Origin: Dyadobacter fermentans
Lineage (GTDB): Bacteria; Bacteroidota; Bacteroidia; Cytophagales; Spirosomataceae
Assembly: GCF_019924045.1 (NCBI RefSeq)
Contig: NZ_JAHXBN010000027.1
Location: 62,001-126,000, forward strand
Reading direction: 5' to 3'
Length of the DNA: 64,000 nt
The position numbers and the translations under genes are program-made. Of this stretch, positions 34,008-44,169 are shown piece by piece (position 1 is the first letter of the stretch; each line of letters starts with the position of its first letter). Under the pieces are notes generated by a model. It did no database searches. It worked only from the letters and a program-made list of their open reading frames with translations, and was not told the origin of the DNA.

Positions 34008-35504
34008 TTATTGTACTGAAATAGAAAAAGTCGCTGTGGGTAATCCGGCCTCATTGTACAAATTGGCCCTTGTGAACGGTCGGTAGGCATACAGCACGGT
34101 CTGGACGTCCTCTCCCGGGGGCGAAAGGATCCGCACGCGATTGTTCGAAATCACTGCCTGTGCCGACAGGCGTTTGCCGCTCTTCGTGAGCAATTCGAAG
34201 CCCGTCAGCGGTTCGTTATTCGGCGTTAGGAGCTTTTGAGCCGATGTAAAATCCAGCAAAATACCGTCTCTTCCCAGTTTAGCTTTCCGGATCACCGGGC
34301 CGTTGGCTACGACCGGCTTGCCATAATGCTCCCGCAATGCCAGCAGTGCCAGCCGCTCTCCTATTTCCTTTTTCCGAACCGGGTGCACGTCCAGGGAATC
34401 CCCCAAATCGTAGCTTACCGCCATGCCCGAATGGGCGATTTTGCTCAGCATTTTCCGTTGCGAATCCCGGAATTCGGGCCAGTTGGGCCGCTCGATGCCT
34501 GAAAGCTGCACATAGTAAAATGGTAATGCATTGCCCAGGTTTTGCCGCCAGCTTTTCACGAGCGTTTCAAAAAGCGCCTCATGCAGTGACACATTGTGCA
34601 CATTGCTTTCGCCCTGGTACCAGATAATCCCCGCAACCGGGACGCCGCTGAGCGGCGCGATACCCGCCCGATAATTGTAGCCCGGTTTAAATGGATGCCC
34701 TTGTTCCGCCGACCGCGCCTGTCTCGTATTCACGCCGGCACGCTCGCGGCACCACTCCATGACCTGCTCAGAATGCTGCCAGTCAGAGAGCATTCCGGCA
34801 AAACGGCCGTCGCGGGCGAGCACCTTTTCTTCGATCCACGATTCCGTAGGCGAGCCGCCCACCGCCACCTGAATGAGACCAATGGGCACATTTTCAGAAG
34901 CCGCGATTTGCTGACCGAAATAGTACGCCACCGCCGAAAACGCCGCCGCGGAATTCGTGTCCGTCGTTTTCCATTCCCCTTCGAAAAAATCATGGCGGTT
35001 AACCCTCGCCAGCGTTGCCGAATCCCACGAAACATCTCCCCATGGCACCGAGCCGCGGAATTTCAGCAGCCTGATACGCGGGTTAAAATTCCCTTTCTTC
35101 AATTCCTCCGGCCCCGTCGCGGCGTTTTTCAACTGGAAATCCATATTCGACTGGCCCGAGCAAAGCCACACATCGCCGACGAGAATGTCGTTCAAAAAAA
35201 CCTCCCTATGCGCGGCGGAGACCGTCAGCGCGTAGGGGCCGCCGGCCTTTCGTGCGGGAAACACCACTTTCCACTTCCCTTCCGTGTCCGCGGCGGTTTC
35301 CCGGCTCATTCCCTGAAAGCGCACACGTACCCGCTCCCCTGCGCTCGCACGCCCGTAAACCTGCACCGGTTTGTTCCTTTGCAGCACCATATGGTCGGTA
35401 AAAACGGCCGCCAGGGCTAGGCTGTCATTCGCCGCGCTTTGTGCGCGGGTAATGCCGGCACCGGCTATTAAAATCAGTAAACCAAACAGGGTCCGGAAGC
35501 TCAT
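34008..35504 (-). CDS. Sialate O-acetylesterase (SASA domain)
   Basis: Signal peptide ending ITRAQ. An immunoglobulin-like N-terminal part (TDHMVLQRNKPVQVYGRASA) leads into the SGNH-like esterase domain. The nucleophile block is CSGQSNMDFQL, the central block IIWYQGESNVHN, and the C-terminal Asp/His block DVHPVRKKEIGERLA. It removes O-acetyl groups from sialic acids so that the sialidase, lyase and transporter can act on them; the periplasm is the expected place. The ATG overlaps the symporter stop by 4 nt (ATGA). A paralogue in the xylan cluster (57844-59796) has a different layout. Confidence 0.9.
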   Translation of the reverse strand: MSFRTLFGLLILIAGAGITRAQSAANDSLALAAVFTDHMVLQRNKPVQVYGRASAGERVRVRFQGMSRETAADTEGKWKVVFPARKAGGPYALTVSAAHREVFLNDILVGDVWLCSGQSNMDFQLKNAATGPEELKKGNFNPRIRLLKFRGSVPWGDVSWDSATLARVNRHDFFEGEWKTTDTNSAAAFSAVAYYFGQQIAASENVPIGLIQVAVGGSPTESWIEEKVLARDGRFAGMLSDWQHSEQVMEWCRERAGVNTRQARSAEQGHPFKPGYNYRAGIAPLSGVPVAGIIWYQGESNVHNVSLHEALFETLVKSWRQNLGNALPFYYVQLSGIERPNWPEFRDSQRKMLSKIAHSGMAVSYDLGDSLDVHPVRKKEIGERLALLALREHYGKPVVANGPVIRKAKLGRDGILLDFTSAQKLLTPNNEPLTGFELLTKSGKRLSAQAVISNNRVRILSPPGEDVQTVLYAYRPFTRANLYNEAGLPTATFSISVQ

Positions 35505-38158
35505 TTGTAAATCGTTAGGCCCGACAAATCACGTTCAGCGGGCATCAGCAAACTTAAACAGTAACCCAATACCACACAGCTCACCAACCCCGTGAATGCG
35601 TACATCAGCAAATGGATGTCGGTATATTGCTGGATCAGCAGCTGGGTAATGCAGCTGAGGGCCATTCCGGCCATCACGCCGTTGCCGCTGGCTTTGGTAG
35701 TAAAAATCCCCAGCACAAATGCCCCGCCAATGCATCCCGTAAACAATCCCAGAATGGTGTTGAACCGGTCCCAAAGCGATGAAACGCCCTTATGTGCCAT
35801 GTACAAGGCAATGCAAGTCACGAAAATACCGAGCAACAGGGTAGCGGCCCGCGCGAAAAACAGCGTTTGTTTGGGGGTAACGGACGGATTCAGTTTCTGG
35901 TAAAAATCGGTGGTAAGCAGCGTAGCGGTGGAGTTCATACTGGCTTCGGTGCTGCTCATGGCGGCGGCGAAAATACCGGCGATCAGCAAGCCCGACAACC
36001 CCGCAGGCAACTGGCTCACAATGTACCAGGGGAAAATATTATCGACATTGTCCAGCGCCATATTCACTTTTTCGGGCTGCTCGCGAAAGAAAAGGAACAG
36101 CAGCGTACCAATCGAAAAGAATACCAGCGTGGAAGGCAACGTGAGCCACGCGCCCAGTTTCAGGCTTCGCACCGACTCGGTTTCGGATTTCGTGGTCAGA
36201 TACCGCTGCACGGTCGTTTGATCGGTGCCGTAAGTGAGCAGGTTGATCGCCAGCCCGCCGATCACCACCACCCAGAAAGTAGGTTCGGTAAAATCGAGCC
36301 GGAAGTCGAATACTTTCAGCTTTTCGGATTGGACCAGTACCTGCTTCGCAGCACCCCAGTCATCCATCCGGAACGGCAGATAAAAGAGGCAGAACAATGC
36401 ACCGGCGGCCAGAATCAGCACCTGGATCACTTCCACCCAAATCACCGCTTCGATCCCGCCTTTAACCGTGAAGAAAATGCTGATCGCGCCGATCATGATA
36501 ATGCATACATTGATATCGATGCCCGTTACCAGCGTGAGGGCGATACTCGGCAGTAACACCACGATACCCATCCTCCCGAGTTGCAGCAGCACGTACAGCG
36601 CCGACGCCAACATCCGGGAGCCGGTATTGAACCGCTTGCCCAGGTATTCGTACGCCGAGGTGACGTTCAGCCGGCGGTAAAAAGGAATGAAATACCCTGC
36701 CACCAGCGGCATCACCATGATGATCGTCATCAAAAGGAAGAAATAGGTCCAGTCGGTGGCGTAGGTTTTAGCGGGGATACCCATGAAAGTAATCGCGCTG
36801 AGCTTCGCCCCGAAAATACTGATCCCGGCAGCCCATTGCGGAATGCGCTCGCCACCCTTGAAATAATCGTCGGTATTGCTGGTTTTTCCTGTAAAAAGAA
36901 ACCTCCCGGCCGTCATGAGCAGAAAACAGACCAGCAGCACCAGTGAATCGACCCAGGAAAACGACGACTGGCTCCGCACGCTCCCGCGTGTGACCACAGG
37001 CGTACGCACGCCGGGTTTCACCTCTCCGCTCGGAATGAGAATGTCTTCTCCGGCTTTCACGGCCGTGGTGGTCACCTGTGCGGCCCCGGGAAGTTCGCCG
37101 ATCTTCGCCCAGGCATCGGTAATGGTATTGTACAGGTAAATGTCCCTGCTGAAACCGGGGTGTGCCTGCAACAGGTCCACTTTTTCCGCTTGGAGGCGCC
37201 GCTTCTCGCCGTCGGTCTGCGCCGCGCCAATGCGGGCATTATAGGTTTCGATCCGGTTGAATGTGTCCCCTTTATCGCCTCCCAGCAAAACAATATAGGA
37301 AGCGCCGCTGGCTAAGCCCGTTCCCGCCGAGAGGTGGGTGGGCGTTCTACCGTCACTGATACCCGCCCGCTGCGCCCATTGGCGTTTGGCCGGGTCATAG
37401 CAAAAATTGGTACCATGCAAATCGCTGATGCCTCTCGCGGTGGCACTGCGCCCGCCCAGGACGTACACGTATGAGGCCTTTCCATTGCTTTGCACCACGG
37501 CCACCGAATGCGACATCGCCACAGGTAATGCCGGCAATGTTTGCCATTGCGGGTTCGCTTCCGACAGGTCCAATGCGAAGAAGCCGTTCGAAGGCTTTCC
37601 CCCGTGCTCGCCGCCCGCCACGTAAACCACATTACCCATGCTGGCAGCTGCCGCATTGGCGAGCGGGACCGGCAAGTCTGGAAGCGGCTTGAAATCCACC
37701 TGCTTCCGGGCCCCGTTCCATTGCATCAGGAACACCACCTTGCTCGTACCCGCCTCGCTTTCACCTCCCATGCACACAATACCCTGCGGAAGCGAAACAC
37801 TCGCACCATAGGCGATCTTTTGTTTCAAATGCGGGTTCATTGCCCGGATCCACACATAGGAAGAGCCGCTTTTTTTCAAAACATAAATGCCGTCGTGGTA
37901 GGCCTTTCGCCCACCTTCCCACGGCATCCCCGCGGGAAAATTGGCACCGCCGGCGATCAGCAGTGCGCCATTGTGCCAGCCGGTAAAGGCGCCGGCCACG
38001 CCCGGGCTGGCTGCCTCCGGAGCTGTGCCGGGTGCGGGAAGGTTGGCGGCCACCGACCAGTCGATCCGGTTCGAGAGCGTATCACCAGCCAAAGCATTAT
38101 CGGGCCACATCAGATGTAAGCAGATTAGGATACAGAAAAGGTTGATCTTGCAAAACAT
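35501..38158 (-). CDS. Fusion of kelch-type sialic-acid mutarotase and Na+:solute symporter
   Basis: After a signal peptide, residues ~25-420 form a kelch propeller with repeated G-G blades (GALLIAGGANFP, VYVAGGEHGGKPSNGFFALDL, VYVLGGRSATARG), like N-acetylneuraminate epimerase NanM. A basic linker (~395-415) leads to a transmembrane helix and then a 13-helix SSS-family symporter with SIFGAKLSAITFMGIPAKTY and a TDQTTVQRYLTTKS core. The fused 885-aa protein would interconvert anomers of sialic acid outside the membrane and import it with Na+. Such fusions are known in Bacteroidota. Its ATG shares a base with the lyase stop (TAATG). Confidence 0.9.
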   Translation of the reverse strand: MFCKINLFCILICLHLMWPDNALAGDTLSNRIDWSVAANLPAPGTAPEAASPGVAGAFTGWHNGALLIAGGANFPAGMPWEGGRKAYHDGIYVLKKSGSSYVWIRAMNPHLKQKIAYGASVSLPQGIVCMGGESEAGTSKVVFLMQWNGARKQVDFKPLPDLPVPLANAAAASMGNVVYVAGGEHGGKPSNGFFALDLSEANPQWQTLPALPVAMSHSVAVVQSNGKASYVYVLGGRSATARGISDLHGTNFCYDPAKRQWAQRAGISDGRTPTHLSAGTGLASGASYIVLLGGDKGDTFNRIETYNARIGAAQTDGEKRRLQAEKVDLLQAHPGFSRDIYLYNTITDAWAKIGELPGAAQVTTTAVKAGEDILIPSGEVKPGVRTPVVTRGSVRSQSSFSWVDSLVLLVCFLLMTAGRFLFTGKTSNTDDYFKGGERIPQWAAGISIFGAKLSAITFMGIPAKTYATDWTYFFLLMTIIMVMPLVAGYFIPFYRRLNVTSAYEYLGKRFNTGSRMLASALYVLLQLGRMGIVVLLPSIALTLVTGIDINVCIIMIGAISIFFTVKGGIEAVIWVEVIQVLILAAGALFCLFYLPFRMDDWGAAKQVLVQSEKLKVFDFRLDFTEPTFWVVVIGGLAINLLTYGTDQTTVQRYLTTKSETESVRSLKLGAWLTLPSTLVFFSIGTLLFLFFREQPEKVNMALDNVDNIFPWYIVSQLPAGLSGLLIAGIFAAAMSSTEASMNSTATLLTTDFYQKLNPSVTPKQTLFFARAATLLLGIFVTCIALYMAHKGVSSLWDRFNTILGLFTGCIGGAFVLGIFTTKASGNGVMAGMALSCITQLLIQQYTDIHLLMYAFTGLVSCVVLGYCLSLLMPAERDLSGLTIYK

Positions 38159-39099
38159 TAAAATGTGTTTTTGGCCAAAATCCGGCCCGATTTAAATGAA
38201 TCAAAATCCAGCGCAGCCACATCGGCACGGAATGCTTCGAACTGCCCGTCGGTCATGTTCCGCACCGGCAACCTGAACTGTCCGCAATCCAGCCCAACGA
38301 GCCTCATATAGCTCTTACCCACTGAAATACCCCCATATTTACCTAAAAGCCGGATCATATCGATCGATTGCTGCTGCAAAGTCGCGGCGGTATCCATCCG
38401 GCCCTTTTCGAATGCCTCCATCAACCGGTGGTAGAGCGGCGCAGCGTAGTTGAAAGTACTGCCTACCGCGCCTTTCGCACCGACGGCCAGCGCCGAAAGC
38501 ATATTCTCGTCGCGGCCCCAAAGCATATCGTACCGGCCGTTGCGGAAGTTAAGACAAGATTGAAAATCCATAAAATCCTCGTGGGTATACTTGATCCCCG
38601 CAAAATTGGGAACGCGCCCGTCGATGGCTTGCAGCAGATCGTACATCGCAAATCCGACGCCCGTCAGCACGGGAATGTGGTAATAGTAAAACGGCATTTC
38701 GGGCACGCTTGCGGCGATGGCGATAATGCACTCCGCCAGCATTTCCACATTAGCCGGCTTGAAATACGACGGGCTGGTGAACGACACCGCATCCATGCCC
38801 ACACCCGCGGCATGTTGGGCGAGGTCGATACAATCCGCGATGCAGGTACCACCCAGCAGGGGCATCACGGTGAATGCCGGATCGCCCGCCGCGCAGGCCG
38901 CCCAGGCTTCGGTTACGAGTTTTTTCTCGCGGAGGGTCAGCGATACGCCCTCTCCCGTGGAGCCGCAGATGAATGCACCGCTGACGCCATTATGTTTCAA
39001 AAACTCGTAATAAGCGGGGATAAGATCGGTATTGAGGCTACCGTCGGCCTGCATAGGGGTGAATGGAGCCGCAATAAGGCCCTCCAAATGTAAATTCAT
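38158..39099 (-). CDS. nanA: N-acetylneuraminate lyase (DapA/NanA superfamily)
   Basis: The 313-aa TIM-barrel enzyme has the GSTGE carboxylate-binding motif (46-50), the catalytic Tyr in FYYYHIPVLTG (Tyr140), and the Schiff-base Lys170 in FAGIKYTHEDF. It is a cytosolic class I aldolase that splits N-acetylneuraminate into pyruvate and N-acetylmannosamine. Other members of the superfamily make dihydrodipicolinate; the position in an operon with sialidase, epimerase and O-acetylesterase decides in favour of the lyase. It is the third gene of the operon, 26 nt after susD. Confidence 0.9.
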   Translation of the reverse strand: MNLHLEGLIAAPFTPMQADGSLNTDLIPAYYEFLKHNGVSGAFICGSTGEGVSLTLREKKLVTEAWAACAAGDPAFTVMPLLGGTCIADCIDLAQHAAGVGMDAVSFTSPSYFKPANVEMLAECIIAIAASVPEMPFYYYHIPVLTGVGFAMYDLLQAIDGRVPNFAGIKYTHEDFMDFQSCLNFRNGRYDMLWGRDENMLSALAVGAKGAVGSTFNYAAPLYHRLMEAFEKGRMDTAATLQQQSIDMIRLLGKYGGISVGKSYMRLVGLDCGQFRLPVRNMTDGQFEAFRADVAALDFDSFKSGRILAKNTF

Positions 39100-39124
39100 G
39101 AATATATCCGTTTGAAAAAGAAAC

Positions 39125-40699
39125 TCAGTTAGGTCGTGCGGTGCTGTAACCCGGCGTCTGCGTCACGAGGGGGTCGTTGGTCCACACGGCAGCCTCGATA
39201 GGCCATAAAATCCGGTACTCCTGCGTGGCCTTGTCGAGCACGCCATAGGGATGCGCCGCGCTTTTGAATACCAGCGGCTCGCTGCCGGATTTCATACGGC
39301 GCAGATCATACCAGCGCTTGCCCTCATGTACAAACTCCCACGTGCGCTCGTTGAATATCGCCAGTTCGTTCGCATCTTTTCCGGTATTCACGAACGGCTT
39401 CGGGTCCTTGCCCCCGAAAGCGCGGTCGCGCACGGGCTGGATGTAGGCCGCGGGATCGCCGCCCTGCGCATTGGTGATCTCCGCCAGCATCAGAAGCCGG
39501 TCGGCCTCGCGGTATACCGGCCAGTCATCGGAGAAATAGCGTTTGTTGGCGTCGATGGTACCGAGGAATTTCACCAGCGCAGTGTTCCTGATGGTCGGCA
39601 CGAAGGGTGTCACATCGGTATTGACCTTGTAATTGTCATAGAAAGTGGCATTTCGGCGCGTATCGGCAAGGTTATACGATTGGAATAATTCAAAAGTATA
39701 AGCATACCGCTGAATAACCTGTTGCGAGTTCGTTGCGGCCAGTACGAGCGGGTCCACCAGGAAATTACCTACACCGGCACTCACGGTCGAATCTTTGTAA
39801 TGCAGCCCGTTCATATTGAAGGTAGAATAGGTATAAGCCGCCACGCCGCTCATTTCAGCCTCTCCCACTTTGTACCGCACGGCAAAAATCACCTCGTTGT
39901 TGTTCTTTTGATTGTAGGCAAAAACATGGGCGAAAACGGGCAGCAGGCTGCTACCGGTCACGGCTTCCAATGCCGTTTTGGCCTCGGCAAGGTCGGCGGT
40001 TTTCCCATACACCTTCGCCGTCCAGAGCAACACCTCGCCTTTCAGCATCCGCGCCGCATTGGGCGACCATTGACTTTTGTCGCCAACCGCTGCCTGCGTG
40101 CCGAAAAGGCCCACAGCCTTATTCACATCGGCCTTCACCGCATTGGCCACCTCTTCTTCCGTAGCCCGGGCCTTCCGGAGTAAAACCGCGTCGGTCGTGC
40201 CATTCAGTACGTCGGCTTCGAGCACGAGCGGTACGCCGCCGTAAGTGCGCAGCAAATGGAAATAATAATAGGCACGCATGGCATATGCCTGTCCCAGCAG
40301 GTAGTTTTTGCGGGTTTCGGACAGGAACCCGATGCCCTCTACCTTTTGGATAAACAAATTGATCTGCAAAATCGGGCCGTAAAAACCGGCCCAGCTGCTC
40401 ACGCCCGACGAAGTTTCCTCCAACCGCTGCTCGATAACCGGCAGTTCATTGAGGGATGTCGCCTGCCTGTCGACATTGCTGTACGTGCCTCCGCGCATTT
40501 CACCCAGGCGCAGAAACTGGAACTGATTATCCCGGAACTGCTTGTGCAGGCCCACCATGAAATTGCTCACCTGAGCTTCGTTCTGCCAGAAATTACTGTT
40601 TCCGAAATAGTCCTCGGGTGCGAGTTCGAGCGCATCCTGGCAGGAGGTTGCCAGCACCGACAATACGGCCCAGCAGATATGGAACATGATCTTTTTCAT
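39125..40699 (-). CDS. SusD/RagB family lipoprotein of the sialic-acid locus
   Basis: The frame is open to 40726, which overlaps the SusC gene, but the ATG at 40699 gives a lipoprotein signal MKKIMFHICWAVLSVLATSC with Cys20, and lies 4 nt after the susC stop. The mature protein has the SusD helix pattern: NSNFWQNEAQVSNFMVGLHK, YLLGQAYAMRAYYYFHLLRT (a TPR helix), GGVPLV, and the C-terminal ERTWEFVHEGKRWYDLRRM block. It is anchored on the outer face of the outer membrane as the lid of the SusC channel and should bind a sialylated glycan or free sialic acid. The ligand is inferred from the operon. Confidence 0.92.
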   Translation of the reverse strand: MKKIMFHICWAVLSVLATSCQDALELAPEDYFGNSNFWQNEAQVSNFMVGLHKQFRDNQFQFLRLGEMRGGTYSNVDRQATSLNELPVIEQRLEETSSGVSSWAGFYGPILQINLFIQKVEGIGFLSETRKNYLLGQAYAMRAYYYFHLLRTYGGVPLVLEADVLNGTTDAVLLRKARATEEEVANAVKADVNKAVGLFGTQAAVGDKSQWSPNAARMLKGEVLLWTAKVYGKTADLAEAKTALEAVTGSSLLPVFAHVFAYNQKNNNEVIFAVRYKVGEAEMSGVAAYTYSTFNMNGLHYKDSTVSAGVGNFLVDPLVLAATNSQQVIQRYAYTFELFQSYNLADTRRNATFYDNYKVNTDVTPFVPTIRNTALVKFLGTIDANKRYFSDDWPVYREADRLLMLAEITNAQGGDPAAYIQPVRDRAFGGKDPKPFVNTGKDANELAIFNERTWEFVHEGKRWYDLRRMKSGSEPLVFKSAAHPYGVLDKATQEYRILWPIEAAVWTNDPLVTQTPGYSTARPN

Positions 40700-40703
40700 G
40701 CGG

Positions 40704-43700
40704 TTAAAATGTGAGGTTAACACCAAGGATAAGGGATGTAGGAATAGTATAGGCGCTGTTCTGGCTGCCGGTACGCTCGGGCAATGCCAACATTTTGTTC
40801 GTCAGGTAGCCCAGGTTCTGGCCTGTCGCGGTGACGGTCAGTCCGGCGATTTTGATTTTTTGCAAAAACGCCGAAGGAACGGTGTAGCTCAACGACACCT
40901 CGCGGAATGCCAGGTACGACGAGTTTACCCAGAACATGCTGCTCGGCCGGTCGAAATTCTTGGAATTGAGCTGGTCGGCCCAGGTGTAGCGCGGATATTT
41001 CGCATTCGGGTTTTCGGGCGTCCAGGTATCCTTTACCAGATCGGTCACGTTGAACTCGCCTTGCGCACTGGCGAGCGACCAAAGGTGTTGGAAATCCATC
41101 TGGACATGGCCCAATGCGAAGTCCATCCGGGCAAAAAGCGACAGATTCTTCCAGCGCACCTGCATATTGACGCCTCCTGTCCATCGCGGGATCGTACGCC
41201 CGAGCGACACCATGTCGCGGGTATCGATCGTATCGTTGTTGTCGAGGTCCTTCCACATCATATCGCCCAGCTGCGTGGCAATGTAAGTGGTACGGCTAAG
41301 GCCCTTGGCAGAAATCATCGCCTCGCTCGCCACGCGTTTGCCGGCCGCGCCATTGTATTGCACCTCGCCTGCGGCGATATCGATCTTGTTGTATTTCGAG
41401 AGGTCTTCCGCATTACGGATAATTCCGTCGCTCACGTAACCAAAAACTTCGCCATACTCCTGCCCTTCCTGCAAGCCGCCCGCCCAGATCGTCCTGCCCG
41501 ATTTCGGGTCGTAAATGCGCTGGCCGCCTTGGCGGTTGTTCTCATTGCCGTTGAAAGGCAGTTTCAGCACCATGTTCTTGTTCCAGGCAGCGTTCGCGCC
41601 GATCTGCACGGTGAGGTCCTTTTTCTGAACGGCCTTGAAAACGCCTTCCAATTCCACGCCCCGGTTGCGCATGCTGCCGTTATTGGTACGGATACTCGAA
41701 ATACCGGCCGAAGTAGGCAGGATCACGCTCGCGATCTTGTCGGTGGTCACGCGGTTGTAGACAGCGATGTTGGTCGTGATACGATTGTTGAAAAAGCCCA
41801 TTTCCACGCCGCCTTCCACGGTATTGCTTTTTTCCCACTTCAGATTAGGGTTCGCGACGCCCGTTTGCAGGAAGCCGATAGATCCGTTGTAAGCCGTTTG
41901 AGAGCCATAGGAACCCTGCAACTCATACACACCGATGCCATTGTTGGTACCAATCCCGATGTTGCCGTTTTTGCCATAACTCGCACGTAGTTTCAGGAAT
42001 GACAGCCAATTTTGCGTCGCGGCCATGAAATCCTCGCGGTGCATGAGCCAGCCGGCCGAGAAAGCAGGGAAAGTACCAAACTGGTTGTCGCCGATCAGCC
42101 TCGAATAGCCGTCACGTCGTACTGTAAACGAAGCGAGGTATTTACCGTCATAGTCGTAATTCAGGCGACCGAATGCCGAAATAATGCGTTCGCGGGTATG
42201 ATAGGAATCGATGGTACGGGTGTTGGCATCGTTGACGGTCAGGCCCAGGTCCTGGAAATCATCCGTCGGCGCGAGGCGGCCGGCGGCGCTGAAACCGTTC
42301 GTCGCTTCCTGGTAATATTCGGAGCCGATCATGGCGTCTATGAAGCTCTTGCCGAGGAATGCCTTTTTGTAGTTCAGCACAGCATTGTAGGTCTGGCGGA
42401 CGACGCGGTCGAAGCCCGCCGATGATGCGCGGTCGCGGTTCCAGCCGGTGTTCGGGTTGGTCGTGCTCATGATACCAATGCGGTAATCCCTGTTAAACGA
42501 CTCCGCCACGGCTTCGTCGTACATCAATATACCACCTGCTTTGACAAACAGGTCTTCGTTAATATCCGCCCGGAACGACTGCCCGAGCGTGAATTTATCG
42601 GACTGGTTGTTTCTTTTGTATTTATCAAAATTAAGGACCGGATTACCGTCGCTGGCGTCGCGACCGAGGATCAGCTCGCCGTTGGCATTGGTACCGCGCA
42701 TGGTGGGCGGCGCAGAAAGCATCCGGCCCCAGTAGTTGGCCTCACCGTTTTGCAGCGACTGGTCGCGCCAGTTGGCCCTTGCGAAGTTGAGGCTGCTTTC
42801 GGATTTCAGCCAGCTTTTGATCTTGTAATCCCCGTTCAATGTGAAGGTAAGCCGACGGTAAAATGTACCGAGCGACAATCCGTCTTCATTGTAATAACCC
42901 AAATTGGCATAATAGCCGCCTTTCGCATTACCGCCATTCATTCCGATATTATAATCCTGCGAAATAGCCGGTGATTTAAATGCGTAATCGCCGTAGTTAA
43001 AATCCTTGTAGATCAGGTCGGCGTTGGTCCCGTTGGCGTCATAAGCTCCGGCCGCATTGGTTTTAACGGGGTCTTTCATCGTTTTCCAGCCGTCGTTTGC
43101 ATTCAGCAGTTCGCGGTTGCTGTCGTTCAGGCGCATGGTGCTCCATATCGCGCGCGAATCGTAGTTACCGTCGAGGATCACGACGTTGGCATCTTTATAC
43201 AGGTTACCCGTCCCGCGCGGGCCCACGCCGGAGAGCAGCGACGACGTAGCGGTCCCGTTCTTGATCGCCTCCACAACACCCATCCGCGTCCATTTGATAT
43301 AGTCCCCGGCGTTGAGGTAGTTATAGGGAATGTTCAGGAAGTTAAAACCGGTTTTGGCCTTGAAGGTGATCGACGAAACACCATCCTTTCCTCTTTTGGA
43401 GGTGATCAGTACCACCCCATTGCTGGCACGCGCGCCGTAAATGGCAGTGGCCGAAGCATCTTTCAACACCTCCATACTTTCAATGTCATCAGGGTTAATG
43501 TCGCTCAGCGAGCCCCTCACCTGCCCGTCGACCACAATAAGCGGGCTTCCCGAGCCATCGAAGTTGGTACCGCCACGCAGGATAATGGTAGGGATCGAGC
43601 CCGGCCGGCCGGTGGCGGTGGATACGCGCACACCCGCAATGGTACCCGCGAGCGCCTGCGCGGGGTTGGCGCGCATCCCGGTTTCTAGCACTTTGGAATC

Positions 43701-44090
43701 CAGCTTGGCAATGGACGAAGTGATTTTCGTCCTGCTCGCCGATCCATATCCGGTTACCACCACTTCATTCAACGCCGAAACGTCCGGTTTGAGCGAAATA
43801 TCGAGGGTAGCCGCTATGCCCACAGGCATTTCCTGCATCACATAGCCCATCATCCGGAATTGGATCACGTCACCTCCGGCTACCTGAATGGTGTAGGTGC
43901 CTTCCATCGAGGTTTCGGTAGCCACGTTTTTGCCTTTCAGCAACACGGTCACGTTGGGCAGCGGCTGCTTGTCGTCGTCGGACAGCACTTTCCCGGTCAG
44001 TTGGCGCGTGGTTTGCGCATGCAGGCATGTGGCCAGCAACAGCCCGACGAGGCTGAGCAGGATGCTGCGGTGGGTAGTTTTCAATTTCAT
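40704..44090 (-). CDS. SusC/RagA TonB-dependent transporter of the sialic-acid locus
   Basis: Signal peptide ends C-L-H-A-Q (26). A carboxypeptidase-regulatory-like domain (QLTGKVLSDDDKQPLPNVTV) is followed by a linker with LNEVVVTGYGS. The plug contains LAGTIAGVRVSTATGRPGSI, SPLIVVDGQVRG, and the SusC signature DIESMEVLKDASATAIYG. The ~900-residue barrel is complete and ends with Phe (GVNLTF). It is the first gene of the nan operon and imports sialylated oligosaccharide or sialic acid into the periplasm with TonB energy. Its predicted promoter is overlapped by a dyad that fits the divergent FadR-type regulator. Confidence 0.93.
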   Translation of the reverse strand: MKLKTTHRSILLSLVGLLLATCLHAQTTRQLTGKVLSDDDKQPLPNVTVLLKGKNVATETSMEGTYTIQVAGGDVIQFRMMGYVMQEMPVGIAATLDISLKPDVSALNEVVVTGYGSASRTKITSSIAKLDSKVLETGMRANPAQALAGTIAGVRVSTATGRPGSIPTIILRGGTNFDGSGSPLIVVDGQVRGSLSDINPDDIESMEVLKDASATAIYGARASNGVVLITSKRGKDGVSSITFKAKTGFNFLNIPYNYLNAGDYIKWTRMGVVEAIKNGTATSSLLSGVGPRGTGNLYKDANVVILDGNYDSRAIWSTMRLNDSNRELLNANDGWKTMKDPVKTNAAGAYDANGTNADLIYKDFNYGDYAFKSPAISQDYNIGMNGGNAKGGYYANLGYYNEDGLSLGTFYRRLTFTLNGDYKIKSWLKSESSLNFARANWRDQSLQNGEANYWGRMLSAPPTMRGTNANGELILGRDASDGNPVLNFDKYKRNNQSDKFTLGQSFRADINEDLFVKAGGILMYDEAVAESFNRDYRIGIMSTTNPNTGWNRDRASSAGFDRVVRQTYNAVLNYKKAFLGKSFIDAMIGSEYYQEATNGFSAAGRLAPTDDFQDLGLTVNDANTRTIDSYHTRERIISAFGRLNYDYDGKYLASFTVRRDGYSRLIGDNQFGTFPAFSAGWLMHREDFMAATQNWLSFLKLRASYGKNGNIGIGTNNGIGVYELQGSYGSQTAYNGSIGFLQTGVANPNLKWEKSNTVEGGVEMGFFNNRITTNIAVYNRVTTDKIASVILPTSAGISSIRTNNGSMRNRGVELEGVFKAVQKKDLTVQIGANAAWNKNMVLKLPFNGNENNRQGGQRIYDPKSGRTIWAGGLQEGQEYGEVFGYVSDGIIRNAEDLSKYNKIDIAAGEVQYNGAAGKRVASEAMISAKGLSRTTYIATQLGDMMWKDLDNNDTIDTRDMVSLGRTIPRWTGGVNMQVRWKNLSLFARMDFALGHVQMDFQHLWSLASAQGEFNVTDLVKDTWTPENPNAKYPRYTWADQLNSKNFDRPSSMFWVNSSYLAFREVSLSYTVPSAFLQKIKIAGLTVTATGQNLGYLTNKMLALPERTGSQNSAYTIPTSLILGVNLTF

Positions 44091-44116
44091 AGAAAAGGTT
44101 AAGAGTTATTTTTGTC

Positions 44117-44131
44117 TTATGTATGACATAA
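44117..44131. promoter_or_regulatory. Perfect 15-bp dyad, candidate operator 1 for the nan regulator
   Basis: TTATGT-ATG-ACATAA is a perfect 6-3-6 inverted repeat and fits the GT-N3-AC core of FadR-subfamily GntR operators. It directly abuts the -7 element of the nan operon promoter on the transcribed side, where the start of transcription is expected, so repression by blocking is inferred. Confidence 0.65.
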
Positions 44132-44163
44132 TAAAGGTAGGGTTTTCACCGTCTTGATAGCAA
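44132..44163 (-). promoter_or_regulatory. Predicted nan operon promoter
   Basis: On the minus strand TTG (44161-44163) is followed after 21 nt by TACCTTTA (44132-44139), a 7/8 match to the Bacteroidota -7 element TAnnTTTG. It lies 42 nt before the susC ATG. Confidence 0.6.
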
Positions 44164-44169
44164 GCATCT

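Noticed and set aside
40686..41990. 434-codon plus-strand open frame
   Set aside because: Antisense to the SusC gene, which has all family signatures.
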